Assembly: GCA_029204225.1 (NCBI GenBank)
Contig: CM055113.1
Coordinates: 17,110,325-17,174,324, forward strand
Reading direction: 5' to 3'
Length of the DNA: 64,000 nucleotides
From: Diphasiastrum complanatum
Lineage: Eukaryota; Streptophyta; Lycopodiopsida; Lycopodiales; Lycopodiaceae
Part shown: one piece after another, positions 12,612-24,800 of the stretch
Numbering within the stretch: position 1 is the stretch's first letter
Layout: the number at the start of each line of letters is the position of its first letter
Program-made: the position numbers and the translations under genes
Notes under the pieces: generated by a model
The model's input: only the letters and a program-made list of their open reading frames with translations
The model's database searches: none
What the model was told of the DNA's origin: nothing

Positions 12612-13529
12612 TGGCCATATTCGGTTAAGGACATGGAATAGTCCTAATGTGGCCGATCTGCCCTCGAGTGTTCAAGATTATTGGTCACGTCAAGATTTAT
12701 TCCAAGTCAAGGCCTGTTTGTGACTAATTACCTTGAGAGGACCCAAACACTCTAATTGAGACATATGGAGTATTGCATGTATGTGTGACAGATATAGGCA
12801 GGAGGACTGCATGAAGAGATGAGACCTATTAATGGTTGACCTACATGGGGGGTTGCATGGGTTCATGCATAGGAATCTACTCTCTATATATTGAGGTAGG
12901 ATTTCTCCCGTCGACATATTGGGTTTAGGTTACTAGTTTCTCTCTTCTCTTCTTGCTTCACATGGCATGGCTTAGGGGGCTAGATCCAGGTTTGATCTAG
13001 GATTGGTTGGGCCTTTTGGCTCCATAGTCTCTCTTATTGTGTTTTCCTATCCTCATCTTATGAGTAACCCCTCAGGGTCTTTACATTTACATTTTTTTTC
13101 ACTGGATTAGCTACTTCTCAATTTGATTTCTTTCTTGCTTCTGACTAAACCTGTAAATATTATGGAAAAGCAGGTAGAAATCTGGTCAAAGGAATATTAT
13201 TACATCGTTGTAGTAATTCCTTGGAAAACTTGTTGTTCCAGTGGGATGTAACTCAGTTGCTATGTGAAAATCTGGACTTCAGCAACCTATTTTGCCACGA
13301 ACATAAGCCATATTAAGAAATTTCAAATGATTAAGATCTCTAAAAGACCACAGTTCTGCTATTTCTTTCCCAAATCCGTTGAGAGGCCTACTTGTGTTTT
13401 ACCTTGATAAATCGGATTTATGATGGGGATCGATTGTGATAGCAGATGGCTTAATAACGGTGGGTTGTTGGCCGATTCGGAGGGTTGGAAACTCGCTGAG
13501 AAACTTGTGAAGTTCTGAAGCACTTATTA
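12612..13529. other. No recognisable gene
   Basis: No domain-bearing frame, LTR terminus or splice-flanked exon was seen in this stretch on either strand. Confidence 0.4.
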
Positions 13530-13950
13530 TCTTCTATCAAAAGCAAGCATCCTTTGGAGTTAATCCACTCGGATGTGCATTTCTCGTCAACTGTAAGCAA
13601 GGGAGGAGCCACTTGTTTTGTTACTTTCATTGATGATTTCACAAGATTCACTTGGATATATCTTCTTGCTTCTAAATCTATGGTGTTTGATCATTTCCTT
13701 ATTTTCGAAGCTTATGTAGAGAAACAATTCTCATTCAAGATTAAAGCTCTTAGATGTGATGGAGGTGGTGAATAAATCTCCAATAAATTTCATGATTTTT
13801 GTGAGCTTGAAGTTATTAAAAGAGAGTTCTCTTGTGCCTATTCTCCATCTCAAAATGGAGTGGCCAAGAGAAAGAATAGATCTCTATGTGAATGTGCAAA
13901 ATCTATGAGAATTGAGGCATCTTTGCCCAAAGATTTTTGGGGAGAAACAT
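13530..13950 (+). pseudogene. Ty1/copia integrase core fragment
   Basis: The forward frame reads HSDVHFSSTVSKGGATCF, then RCDGGGE followed by a stop, then SPSQNGVAKRKNRSLCE. These are the three catalytic blocks of a copia integrase core; the frame is nearly the same as element D's integrase. Changes against D include a stop after GGGE and AKRK instead of AERK, which removes the catalytic glutamate. Similarity begins near CTTCTATCAAAAGC and ends near GGGGAGAA. No other part of the element flanks it. Confidence 0.8.
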
Positions 13951-14038
13951 CCGTTAAAATTATGTGCATTGGATATACAATATTCTTGGGATAGAGTATT
14001 TCTTAGTTAAGGAATAGACTCAGCTCATTAGTGATTGT

Positions 14039-14742
14039 TGTGAAGAATTGCCAAAAATTGGCAAATCTAGCTGATCAAAAACCATGTAGAATAGTGTAAA
14101 TTGTGTACACAAGTGGGTCCCACACATGTGAGGCCAGGATGCCAGAAGGGAAACCGATCCTTATGTAGGTTAGGTCAAGTCAAGAGAGTTGGTCATGTCT
14201 ATTTGGTGGTCATCCCTACTTTATAGGACCTACACCTAAATTTAAAGGTGAAGATTTGACCAACTAGCTATCTACCAAGCATGACTCTAGGAAATAGACT
14301 AGGGTTTCATTTTAGGTCAAGGAGAGTGAGTTAACTTCCTTATTACATGCTGGAAATTCACCTAACTTCAAGAAGGAAGTCGAATTTGCTATGTATTCGG
14401 TCTCCATATTGAGAAGATAGAAAATTTTTGGAGCTCATTGGCAATCTCAAGCTAGTTCATTATGTACAGTGAGTTTTTGTGATCCGAATGAAACCAAAAC
14501 AATTTCTACTTGTTTCTTAGGTTGAAGGCGACACTACAGCCTATAGTACACATGTGTGGGCTCGGATTTCAATGTTGATCAATGCTTTTGATTGTTAATG
14601 CTTGTTGTTTGTCAAAATTGCCAATCTAGATCAACTTTTTTGTGTCTAGATAGTTTTTTGATAGATTGTTAAGCAAGCATCCAATCACTCTTGTGGATCT
14701 TTTGTAGATCCATTTATGGTCCTAAAGTATAGTAGTTTCACA
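14039..14742 (+). repeat. 5' LTR of gypsy G1
   Basis: TGTGAAGAATTGCC at the start and TAGTTTCACA at the end give TG...CA termini with a TGTGAA/TTCACA inverted pair, directly before a primer site at 14743. The 704-base length suits a gypsy LTR. Related copies are at 8173-8811 and, as a fragment, 44428-45018. Confidence 0.75.
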
Positions 14743-15477
14743 TGGTATTAGAGCCAAGTACAAGAGCATAAGCCATTGATCTAATGCAAATCCATTTTTT
14801 GCAAGTTTTGGTGCTAAAAACTAGTATTGAGAGGGCAAGCTAGAATCTTGATTTTGGTGAGGAGTCCAAATCCGTACTATCCACATGTGTGGGCACCTCT
14901 GAACCTGCATTTAATGCATGGTATTCATTTGATCCAAATAAATTCAATTTGTGAGCTGTTGTGGTAATTTTTGGTGGAAATCCTAGGTTAATCTACCAAG
15001 ATCATTTGCCATTGATTAGATTTGAATTTGTTTCATGAAATCTAATTAATTTAGGCTGAGTTCAAGTCCTATTAAGGTTAAAAACAGGTCTTGAAAGTAC
15101 ACCAAGAAGGAAGGAAGAGATTAAGTCATTTTTTTGTCCAAAAACAACCAAAATTGGCAAGATTTGATTGTAAGTAGATTTCACATCATCTTATCTTCAT
15201 TCCAACTTTGTGAGGGAGTGCTAGAACTGAGATTGTAAGTCCACTTGTTGGATTAGAAATATAATTTGAGTGAAACACTACAAGAGAGAGACCTTAATGA
15301 GGTTTTAGAGACAATCAAATCCATTTGTTGGTAAGATTTGTTTGAAAGTAGTTTTCACTTCATCTTATCTTCATTCTAGCTTTGTGAGGGAGTGATAGAA
15401 CTGTGATTATAAGTCCATTTGTTGGATTAGAAATCAAATTTGAGTGAAACACTGAAAAACACACAAGCAACTCCCAT
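14743..15477 (+). mobile_element. Primer site and leader of gypsy G1
   Basis: TGGTATTAGAGCC at 14743 is an initiator-Met primer site with one change (CAG to TAG-like ATTAG). About 730 untranslated bases precede the gag ATG at 15478. The leader contains two direct copies of a block including TTGTGAGGGAGTG(C/A)TAGAACT near 15211 and 15383. Confidence 0.65.
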
Positions 15478-15848
15478 GGATCAAACCAATGAAAATCTAT
15501 TATTTGATCTATCAAACCCATCCAATGTGGCACAAGCTCTTGAGCTTTTATACCAACAAATTCAAGCCACTAATAAAAAGCTTCTTGAAACCAATCAAAG
15601 GACCAAGACTTAGAGTCTAGGTTAGCCAACCAGAAGACGCATGAAATTCCACCTCCCGTAAAAATGTTTAAGGGGGAGAAGAAAGATAGGAACTTGCAAG
15701 TGGTAAGTTCCTAGCTTAATGTATGGAACAAATACTTTGGCATGAACCAATTCCTTGAATGTGAAAAGTTGTTCACTGTAATTATGTTCCTTGAAGAAAG
15801 AGCCTTAGTATGGTGGTATGACCTAGTTGCAAAAGGCAATCAACCTTG
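15478..15848 (+). pseudogene. G1 gag, 5' part (split by element A)
   Basis: ATG opens MDQTNENLLFDLSNPSN and continues with the gypsy capsid pattern (NVWNKYFGMNQF, ALVWWYDLVAKGNQPC). It matches G2 gag at 58829 almost codon for codon, but carries stops in the first 100 codons. The reading stops at 15848 inside GNQPC, where the LTR of element A begins. The matching downstream G1 sequence reappears at 37438, already in RNase H, so the middle of gag-pol has been lost. Confidence 0.8.
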
Positions 15849-16563
15849 TGTTGGATTATTCTCCTTCCTACTAATCGATTTTTAATCTTCATCCAACTGT
15901 ATCGCATTTTTTGTATTTTTCGCCTGTCAGGAATTGCGAGTACAAATGCAATGTCACATTTTTCGCATTTTTTCAAAGTGTCTCAAATGTTAAGAAAATG
16001 ACTTTGGAAAAGTGTGGGGCTACCCCAATATTCAGGAAATGAGATTTTGCAACACTGTCACATTTCTCGCAAAAGTCGTATTTCCCACTTTCTCCGTGAT
16101 GATAGTTACATTCATTTCTGTAGAGTGACAGTCACATTCATTTATGCAAACAGACTATTTACGGCCAAATGTCACCGCTTATCAACAAGCAACTTTTGAG
16201 AAGAACTGGATGAATGCCGGCAGACTCCAGCCAACTGGCAGCCACATTTGACGACCTAATTGCTTAGTATAAATAGTTGTTCAGTTTTTATAATTCTTCA
16301 CGATTGATTATTTGTCTAATAATTCAATGCTTAAATATTTGGCTATGTAATCACTGTAGTACTGATGATTTAAAAGTTAGTTACTATAAGATCAAACATG
16401 ATTTTTATCATTATTGTTTTGTTCGAAATTGATAGGTGTAGTCATGCATGAAGAAAGAGAAAGATAGTTTATTCCGTTGTGCACGATAAGTTTTCTTTCT
16501 TGTTGTTTGAATTATTTTTATTTGATTATTTTAGACCTATCTTTTACACACCTCTTTCCAACA
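15849..16563 (+). repeat. 5' LTR of copia A
   Basis: TGTTGGATTATTC at the start and TTTCCAACA at the end form a TGTTGGA/TCCAACA inverted pair. The LTR sits between G1 gag and a canonical primer site at 16564. It is 715 bases long. The bases before it (CCTTG) are the expected duplication, but the right end of A is gone. Confidence 0.8.
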
Positions 16564-16875
16564 TGGTATCAGAGCATTGATTCTTCTTCAAGGCCTAATA
16601 CTATATCAGAGTGCAAGCTCTTATACTTGATATCTTTCGTGATATCAAATTATTTTTCATTTCGAATCAATTTGTTTATATATCAAAGAAATGTGTTCTA
16701 ACTATAACGTAGCACGATATTTCTCTTAACGACAATTGACAGTCTAAAGCTCCACATGGATTATCAAAGTAAAGCCTTATCGAGCTAAATGGATCCAATT
16801 ATCATTTATGAAAATTTAAGATGAAGACCTTGCTAATCGCCAACGAGTTGTGGATTGTTGGTACAATATCGAGAT
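16564..16875 (+). mobile_element. Primer site, leader and gag start of copia A
   Basis: TGGTATCAGAGCATTG at 16564 is the primer site. Gag-like coding (ANELWIVGTIS) runs up to 16875, where the LTR of element B starts. The gag resumes at 36590, so A and B are nested. Confidence 0.6.
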
Positions 16876-17727
16876 TGAAGAAACAAAATGTTTCTATTTA
16901 CAAAGCTTTGCTAGCTTTCAGCCCTCTGCCTGACGAAAGTGTTCGCGAATGTGAAAGTCAAATGACACAAAGCGAAAATGTTCGCAAACATCCTGATGAG
17001 AAGACACAAACGTGAAAGATTCGCTAAAGAAAATCTTTCGCAATACAGTAGGAGAAAGTCAGACGATGAGAAGGTCAAATGATGCGACACGCAACACCCT
17101 TTCTGCCCTCACGCTTTAAAAAAGGACAACAAGATCATACAAGTATCCAGAATTATAGATATCTGATCTAATAGCATGACGTCAGCAGATACACTCTAGG
17201 TCGTGGCTAATCTGCCACTCTTCTAATTCCAGATTAGTTGTAGATGTTTAGTTACTCTAATCTAGAAGTTACACAGAGCGACTATATATTCTTTGAATGA
17301 TACTTGATAGATATACATAAAAGAAGTCCGCCTACATGCGAGACAAGTTTCTATAAGCAGGATCCACAGAGATCCACAAGTCCACTAGTAAGCGAGACAT
17401 TACTCGTGGGAGAATTGTATTTCTCTCATGCCAATGCACTGCGTGGTTTTTGCATGCAGTGCCTGAACAATTAGAAAATTAATAGATGATTTTGTAGCCA
17501 TTGTGCACGTATCTTGAATGCATATTAGTCTGCTATTATTTGTGTGTCTGATACTCTTGTTCATTTAATTTCACACATCGGTTGAATCTTTGTTGAACAC
17601 TACTTTAATTTATAAACGTAGATCTGTAGTGCCTGACTACATTCTGGAGGATTGTAAAAATAATTCAGCTGACAGTGACCAACGATCAGATCCGAAATCC
17701 ACTGGAGATGTTTTGCATTGTCCATCA
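16876..17727 (+). repeat. 5' LTR of copia B
   Basis: TGAAGAAACAAAA(T/C)GTTTC begins both this copy and the copy at 35702. Both end GCATTGTCCATCA. The 852-base and 888-base copies differ by point changes and by a block of about 30 extra bases near 36151-36180 in the right copy. Confidence 0.8.
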
Positions 17728-17728
17728 G

Positions 17729-17741
17729 TGGTATCAAAGCC
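17729..17741 (+). other. Primer-binding site of B
   Basis: TGGTATCAAAGCC lies one base after the LTR end. It is an initiator-Met primer site with one A for G. Confidence 0.75.
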
Positions 17742-17836
17742 TACCTTGTCATAATCTGACATAGCCAAGAAGCTATCAGATCCAGGAGGCCAAGCATTTG
17801 AACAAACGGCCTTAAAGAAGAGAACACACTTCAGAA

Positions 17837-19655
17837 GTGATGGCTTCAATCAACAGCATACAGAACAAGATCTGTACAATTCTTGATTCTTCAAGATCTA
17901 ACTTTCTAGTCTGGAAAGTTAAGACATCGTTGATACTCAAGGGTGAAGGTATATTTCCCTGGGTGGATGGCACAAAGGAGATGTCTACGACATCAGGCAA
18001 GGAGCTACACGAGTGGAGGGAGAAAAATGACAAGACAGTAGCCTTGCTATCTTCATCCATCGAAGATAGTCTCACACTTGTCTAGGCTACACTCTCCAAA
18101 GCTAAGGAGATGTGGGATGCACTGCTCACGAGATTCTAGACGAAATCAAGAAGTCAAATAGTGATGCTAGAAGATCAGCTGACAAATCTACAGTGGGATG
18201 GAAAAGACGTCACTTCTTTTGTAAGGAAGATGAAGGATCTATTTCTATCACTACATAACTCTAGAGTAGAGAATGTAGTGTCAGCTGAGAAACAGCTCAC
18301 ATACCTGTTGAGAGCCTTACCTAGATCTTTCCAAGCGACGAGGACCCCGCTCACGAAAGATCCTACCATGAACCTCGAAAAGGCAATTGTCGAGATTCGA
18401 GAGGAAGTCGAGGCGAGAGAACATGTTGATCACAAAGATGGTTCTGCCCAGGCCCTCTATGGCAACAAAGAAAAATCCAAGAAACAATTTAAGCCTAAGA
18501 GGGAGTTGAATCAAAGGCATAATCGTGACCAACAAGCAAAGGGGACCAACAAAGACAACTGGAAGAGCAAAGAGAGGTCGAAGCAACAAGGTGGAGAAAA
18601 GAAGACCTGTGTGAGATGCAGACGAGATGGGTACACAATTGATACATGCTAGCTCAATCCAAAGATTGAGTGTATCCACTGCCATAAGAAGGGTCATGCA
18701 ACCATTGATTGTTGTCTGAACCCAAGAAACAAATCAGCGTAGAACAGATAGGAGAACAACAACAGTTCATCCTATGTCAAGGTGCTTGAGAGCTCAAAAA
18801 TGGACGAACAGAGAGATCGAACAAAAACTGTTCGACCACCTACATTTGTGAAGACATGTGTGCAGCATCAACATCTGACACACATGAGGTGATCCTAGAT
18901 TAAGGAGCCACTTCACACTTTGTGACATCAAGACGAATCATGTCTGATTTCAGAAGTGCAAATCCTTCAAGATTGATTGTTCTTGAAAATAATTCTAAAC
19001 ATTAAGTGAACGGTATTGATTCACTGTGGCTCAATACCAATGATAGAGACAGACGGCTCAAAGATGTTCTGTTTGTAAGAATAGTAGATGTAGGAATGCT
19101 TGGATGTTTTCTGACGAAGCATGCAATGTGGTTGACACCAGTACCAATACTCTGATCGCTCAAGACAAAAGGAAAGAAAATCTATATCATCTGAAGGTAC
19201 GCCTACCTGCAGATCAGGTGCATCAGACTCATGATGATTTGCCAGACACTTTGTGGCACAGAAAACTATGCCACCTGAACTCAATAGCACTTTACCAAGC
19301 AAGCCATCATGGAGCGATAACAGGGGTCAACATCTCAAATGCAACCAGTTCGACCACCTGTGACGCATGCTTGAAGGGTAAGTTGTCACACACTACATTT
19401 GTTAAAGACTCCTCCAAGCCATGAACGAAGAGATGGAATCCATGAGGAAAAACCAAGTATGGACGTTGCAGCCATTACCACATAATCGCAAGACTGTCAA
19501 ATGCAAATGGGTTTTCAAGCTCAAGTATGGACCAGATGGGAATGTCTTGAAATTCAAGGCAAGACTGGTAGCAAAGGGATTTTCTTAGAGATATGGTATT
19601 GACTACTCTGAAACCTTCTCTCCTATCGTCAAACATTCATTCCTACGTCTGTTAT
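17837..19655 (+). pseudogene. Copia B gag, protease and N-terminal polymerase (integrase core deleted)
   Basis: Gag opens MASINSIQNKI with SNFLVWKVKTSL. Stops follow after about 82 codons, then a long open block from 18161 (QIVMLEDQLTNLQWDGKDV). A zinc-knuckle-like CIHCHKKGHATIDCC lies near 18675. The protease site reads D-stop-G-A-T-S-H-F (18898), a stop replacing serine. The GAG-pre-integrase segment (LWHRKLCHLN, CDACLKGKLSH) ends at SSKP, 19421. It is followed at once by the start of reverse transcriptase (NEEMESMRKNQVWTL, KCKWVFKLKYGPDG). The whole integrase core is therefore missing. RT breaks off at 19655, at element H. Confidence 0.85.
19651..19655 (+). other. Target-site duplication of H, left copy (GTTAT)
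   Basis: GTTAT directly precedes the H LTR and is repeated at 28556-28560. Removing H rejoins the B reverse transcriptase frame (LRLL / FAYAAAYD). Confidence 0.9.
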
Positions 19656-19923
19656 TGTTGTGGGTATTTCCTATTCATAAATAAATAAGTGGGTCCCACC
19701 ACTTAAAGTACTGTTGGTCAAGCCTTACCTTGTGGGCCCCACCACAGTACATTGTACAGCTAGAATAATAAAGTGTGAGGGCATTGGCATCCTGCGTGTG
19801 TAAGCCCAACCCAATGAACACGCAAAATAGTTAGGTAGAACTTGAATAAAAGACTTGGGGCCTTAGTTAGAATAAATCAATTAAAAAGCCCAAAGTCAAG
19901 TTCATAAGGTTCTAAGTTAAAAG

Positions 19924-19951
19924 GGAATCTCTCAAACTCTTGAGAGATTCC
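19924..19951 (+). repeat. Perfect 12-bp inverted repeat in left H LTR
   Basis: GGAATCTCTCAA and TTGAGAGATTCC are separated by four bases. The right LTR has a different palindrome at the same place (27972-27998). Confidence 0.9.
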
Positions 19952-20104
19952 TAATGAACCATTAGATTGAAGTTCAATTAGTTTGAAGGGCTAGGATGCC
20001 ATTATAAATAGGCCAATGAGAGTCAAGATGGCCCTCCCTCCTCGACTATATAAGGAGGCCATTTTCCATTGTAATCATCTTCCATTCTCTTCTTAATAAA
20101 ACTC

Positions 20105-20215
<111 letters not shown>

Positions 20216-20255
20216 GTTAGGATATAATAGCCTTGGGTAGGCGCTCGAGCCCCCA

Positions 20256-21030
20256 AAGCTTCTTCCTTGGTGTGAACAATGCAGCATCAATCACCCATGT
20301 CGTGATTGTCCACTAAGAGGTCCAAGAAAAGCCTTTATGACTCCTACCTGCTTGAATCGGCAACCTACATATGAACATGCAAATCCACCAACCGAGAAGC
20401 TACACTACAAACGCAAACTTCTAGTGCCACCAAGTTACAAAGCAGATGCAGATGGAAGGAATACGAGAAAGATCCTAAAACAAGTTGACACGGCCACACG
20501 TGAATCACCAACACCACAGAAGACAGAGTGGGTAAAATCTAGCCAACCAGGGGTAGCGGAAGAAGTCAAGAAATTGGCAACAGATGCAATCCAGCAGATT
20601 TTACGAGGCCTCATTAAACAAATGCTACAACAACTTTTGGTGGATGAATTACAAAGGGGCCTCATGTCAACCACACAACTTGAAGGCAAACTTACTACTA
20701 GTCAACGCAACGACCCATCTGTACCACCTTCAAGAGAGCAGTCCATTGAGAAAGGAAAGACTATGGTGGGAGATTGTCCTCTGATCTCAACGCCAATCAT
20801 AAGCAAGATCCAACCACAGTCGAAATGTTCCACTGAACATCTAGCCACCACAAAGCTACATCAGGACATCACATTGCTTAGACGGCCAAATCCAGGGAAT
20901 CCAAGCCCAAAATGGCCAATTGCACAGCAAGAACCAGAATCTACAATGACAAAGCCTTGTCCTAAATCTATGATATTGACTGTTGAGGAAAGGCGTCAGG
21001 TTATGGCATACCATGAATACCTGGACAGAC
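20256..21030 (+). CDS. H internal ORF, N-terminal part (gag-like, unknown)
   Basis: One open frame runs from about 20280 (before the ATG at 20337) to the D insertion. The text ahead of the ATG includes HPCRDCPLRGPRKAF, which looks like part of a zinc-binding Gag segment. The rest is basic and polar, with a helical stretch (VKKLATDAIQQILRGLIKQM) and a Ser/Pro/Lys-rich linker. No protease, RT or integrase motif is present, so H is non-autonomous. The last codons of the predicted frame (from NFTRVDC) belong to the D LTR. Coding continues after D near 27308 in a shifted frame. I do not recognise the family; a Gag-only or transduplicated host gene are both possible. Confidence 0.45.
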
Positions 21031-21799
21031 TGTTGAATTTCACACGTGTGGACTGTCCACTACATGTACTTGTGATCTCCTAAGGTGTGTAGATGCACCA
21101 AGATCAAGACTAGATTGAGATTCAAGATCAATCTTGAATCCTATGGCAAAAACACACTACTACATGCATTCAATCACTTCCAACTCTCACTCACACGTGT
21201 GGGAAGTATTCAAAACATAATCTAAGTAAAGACAACCTGCTCTCCTTGGGTAGAGAGAGAAAATGCATCATGAGCTCTCGGGTAGAGAGAGAAAATGCAT
21301 CATGAGCTCTCGGGTAGAGAGAGAAAGCTAGAAATCCAATAACTCACAAAATCCATGAAATCACCAAATCAATTAATTTCAAAATGAGGAGTACAATGAT
21401 ACTAGTAGGTCCACAAGCTACCACTATGCTTAACTATGATTGGACCATATTTTGTCACCTCTTGATCCTAATGGATCATTGATCTATGCACCTCTTAATT
21501 CTATTGGACTATATTCAAGCACACCTCAATTTCCTATTGGACCTCACAAGGTTCCACCTCTAAATCCTATTGGACCTCTTGGAATTCATCAAACAAAAAC
21601 TTTACACTTGTCTACACTCTAATTAGCAAGTGTTTAGCCTCTTACTCTATTTTGGCTCAATAGTGGCATTACAAGTGGAGATGCATAATTTGCCATCTAT
21701 GCCAAATTTATTCCTATCAACATCCTACACCTAGATGCTTGATGTAAAAAACATAAGACCCCTATATCTAACATAGATAATCTTTTTCGATTCTTCACA
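21031..21799 (-). repeat. 3' LTR of copia D
   Basis: TGTTGAATTTCACACG...ATTCTTCACA, 769 bases. It matches 26566-27302 apart from a handful of substitutions and one extra 32-base unit (GGGTAGAGAGAGAAAATGCA...), which is present twice here and once in the other copy. CAGAC lies just outside at 21026-21030. Confidence 0.92.
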
Positions 21800-21817
21800 C
21801 TCCTCCTAAAAAATTAT

Positions 21818-24800
21818 CTATGAAGATTTGAGCAGTGATCTTGTTATAACTCCAAGATTAGATCTATGCTTGATGAAAGCACTTTTGCTCAAAGGCTTGG
21901 TGAGTAGATCGGCAAAACAAGAGGACGAGTTGACATGCTCCAGATAGATTTCTCCTCCAATAAGATTTTCTCTCACAAAATGGTGTGCCACTTCTATGTG
22001 CTTGCTTCTTGCATGAAATATGGGATTATTGGCAAGAGCTTGGGCCGAGATGTTATCACACTTGATCATTGGTAGATCATCCTCCTTGATGCACTTTAGT
22101 TCCATTAATAACCTCTTGATCCAAAGCACTTCTTTGGTAGTTGTAGTGAGTGCTTTGTACTCGGCCTCACATGAAGAGAGAGATATAGTATCTTGCTTTT
22201 TGGAAAGCCAAGATATTAGATTGCCTCCAAGAAAGATAGTGTATGCACTAATAGACTTTCGATCCATCTTGTCACTTGCAAAGTCCGAATTCGAGTGGCC
22301 AATAATGGATAGATCTTCACTTTTATAGAGTAGACCATAATCACAAGATGAAGATACATATCTTAGAATCCTCTTGGCCATCTTCCAATGATGGATCTTA
22401 GGATCTTGCATAAATTGACTCAATTTGTGCACACAAAAACTAAGATCGGGCCTAGTAATGGTAAGCCAAATCAAGGAGCCTACAAGACTCCTAAAAAGTG
22501 TGATGTCCTCAAAGGATCTTTCATCACCTTTATTAGGATCTTTTACAATTTGCTCCATTGGAGTATCTATGCTCTTAGAATTTTCCATATGGAATTTTTT
22601 CAACATAGAGTGAGCATATCTAGATTGGCATATAAAGACATGATTTTCATAAAAATCAGTTTCTAGGCCTAGGATGTAATGTATCTCTCCTAGATCTTGC
22701 ATTTTAAACTCACATCCAAGTGCTAGCTTGGTTTCATCAACTAGCGTGATACAACTTCTACAAAGAATAATGTCATCAACATAAATTAGAAGAATGACAA
22801 TATTGCTATCAACAAACTTTAGATACATGGAAGGATCATAGTCACTAAGAGTAAATCCTAGTGAGATAAGAAAAGAGTTAAGTCTTGAATACCATGGTCT
22901 TGGTGCTTGCTTGAGTCCATAAAGACTTTTGAAGAGCAAGAACACTTTGGACTCATCCTTGATGAATCCTTGAGGTTGTTCCATATAGATCTCCTCCTCA
23001 AGATAACCATTTAGAAAAGCATTGGATACATCTTATTGGAACACCTTCCACTTGAAAAAACAAGCAAGAGAAATAAGAATTCTTATTGTCACCATCTTTG
23101 CAACGGGTGCAAAGGTCTCCTCATAATCAAGACCATGGATTTGAGCAAATCCTTTGGCACATAATCTTGCTTTATGCTTGTTGATGGTGCCATCATGATT
23201 GAACTTGATCCGAAATACCCACTTGCAACCAATCACATGCTTGTTGGATGGAGGATCCACAAGCTCCCAAGTATTGTTGGTGATCAATGCATCATACTCT
23301 TGCTTCATGGCATCATACCATTCCTTGGTATTGAGTGCCTCTTGTACATTCTTTGGCTCTTCATGAGAGACATAAAAAACATAATTAGTGGAATCAAGAT
23401 CCACTTGTTTGCCTTTGTCAACATATGAGAGCCTCTTAGGCTCGGATCTATCTCTCATGGATCTTCTTGGTGAAAAAATCTGAGGAGAGTCTTCTTCAAA
23501 TCTCGACCCCATCACATCATGATTGTCTTCAAAATCAATAATTGATGATGCATCCATAGATTTCTTGATCTCGGCCTCTTCAAATGATGAGTGTTGATCT
23601 TCATGAAAGACAACATCTCTACTTTCAATAACCTGAGAAGTAGAGAGTATAAAGACTCTATAGGCCTTCTTGGTGGATGAGTATCCAACCATCATCCCTT
23701 TGCATGCACTAGGATCTTCCTTCTTCCTTGTTTCCAAGGGAATATGGACAAAGCATAAGCATCCAAAAACTCTAAGGTGATCAACCTTAGGCTTCTTCAA
23801 AAATAAGATTTCATATGGTGACTTTCCTCCAAGAGCTATATGTGGGAGCCTATTGCAAAGATAATTTGCACAATTAATGGCTTCTCCCCAAAAATCTTTG
23901 GGCAAAGATGCCTCAATTCTCATAGATTTTGCACATTCACATAGAGATCTATTCTTTCTCTCGGCCACTCCATTTTGAGATGGAGAGTAGGCACAAGAAA
24001 ACTCTCTTTTAATGCCTTCAAGCTCACAAAAATCTTGAAATTTATTGGAGATATATTCACCACCTCCATCACTTCTAAGAGCTTTAATCTTGAATGAGAA
24101 TTGCTTCTCTACATAAGCTTTGAAAATAAGGAAATGATCAAACACCATAGATTTTGAAGCAAGAAGATATATCCAAGTGAATCTTGTGTAATCATCAATG
24201 AAAGTAACAAAACAAGTGGCTCCTCCCTTGCTTGTAGTTGATGAGAAATGCACATCCGAGTGGATTAACTCCAAAGGATGCTTGCTTTTGATAGAAGAAA
24301 TTGTAAATGGCTTTTTGTGAGATTTAGCAATAGCACAAGCCTCACAAGGCTTGATCTTCTTGGAGAATGACTTTGGCAAGCCAATAGCTTTGGACTCTTT
24401 GATCATAGAGAGCATGGATTTGTAGTTGGGATGTCCCAACCTCCTATGCCATAACTCCTCCATAGAGAGCTTGTTCACAAGAGCAACATTACAAGCATTC
24501 ACATAATCATTTGGATCTAGTTTATAGATGCCACCAAATCTAGATCCTAATGCAAGTATCTCATCATTCTTCTTGATAGTGCAAGTATCAACATTGAATT
24601 TTACATCAAGGCCATTATCAAGCAATTGGCCAACACTAATAAGATTCTTGGTAAGCTTAGGTACATAAAGAACTGTAGAGAGAGAAAGAACTTTAGAGGA
24701 TGCAAGCTTCAAGGGAATGTTCCCTATGCCTTCAATAGGACATTCAAAATCATTTGCAGTGTATATTGATTTCTTCACTCCATCATAAGATGCAATAGAA

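Noticed and set aside
21440-21622. 60-codon + frame in the D LTR, repeated at 26943
   Set aside because: It is inside both LTR copies of D; repetition reflects the LTR pair, and the frame has no domain.
22020-22666. + strand frames of about 90-100 codons opposite D pol
   Set aside because: Shadow frames of the reverse-strand RT/RNase H; only the reverse-strand reading carries motifs.
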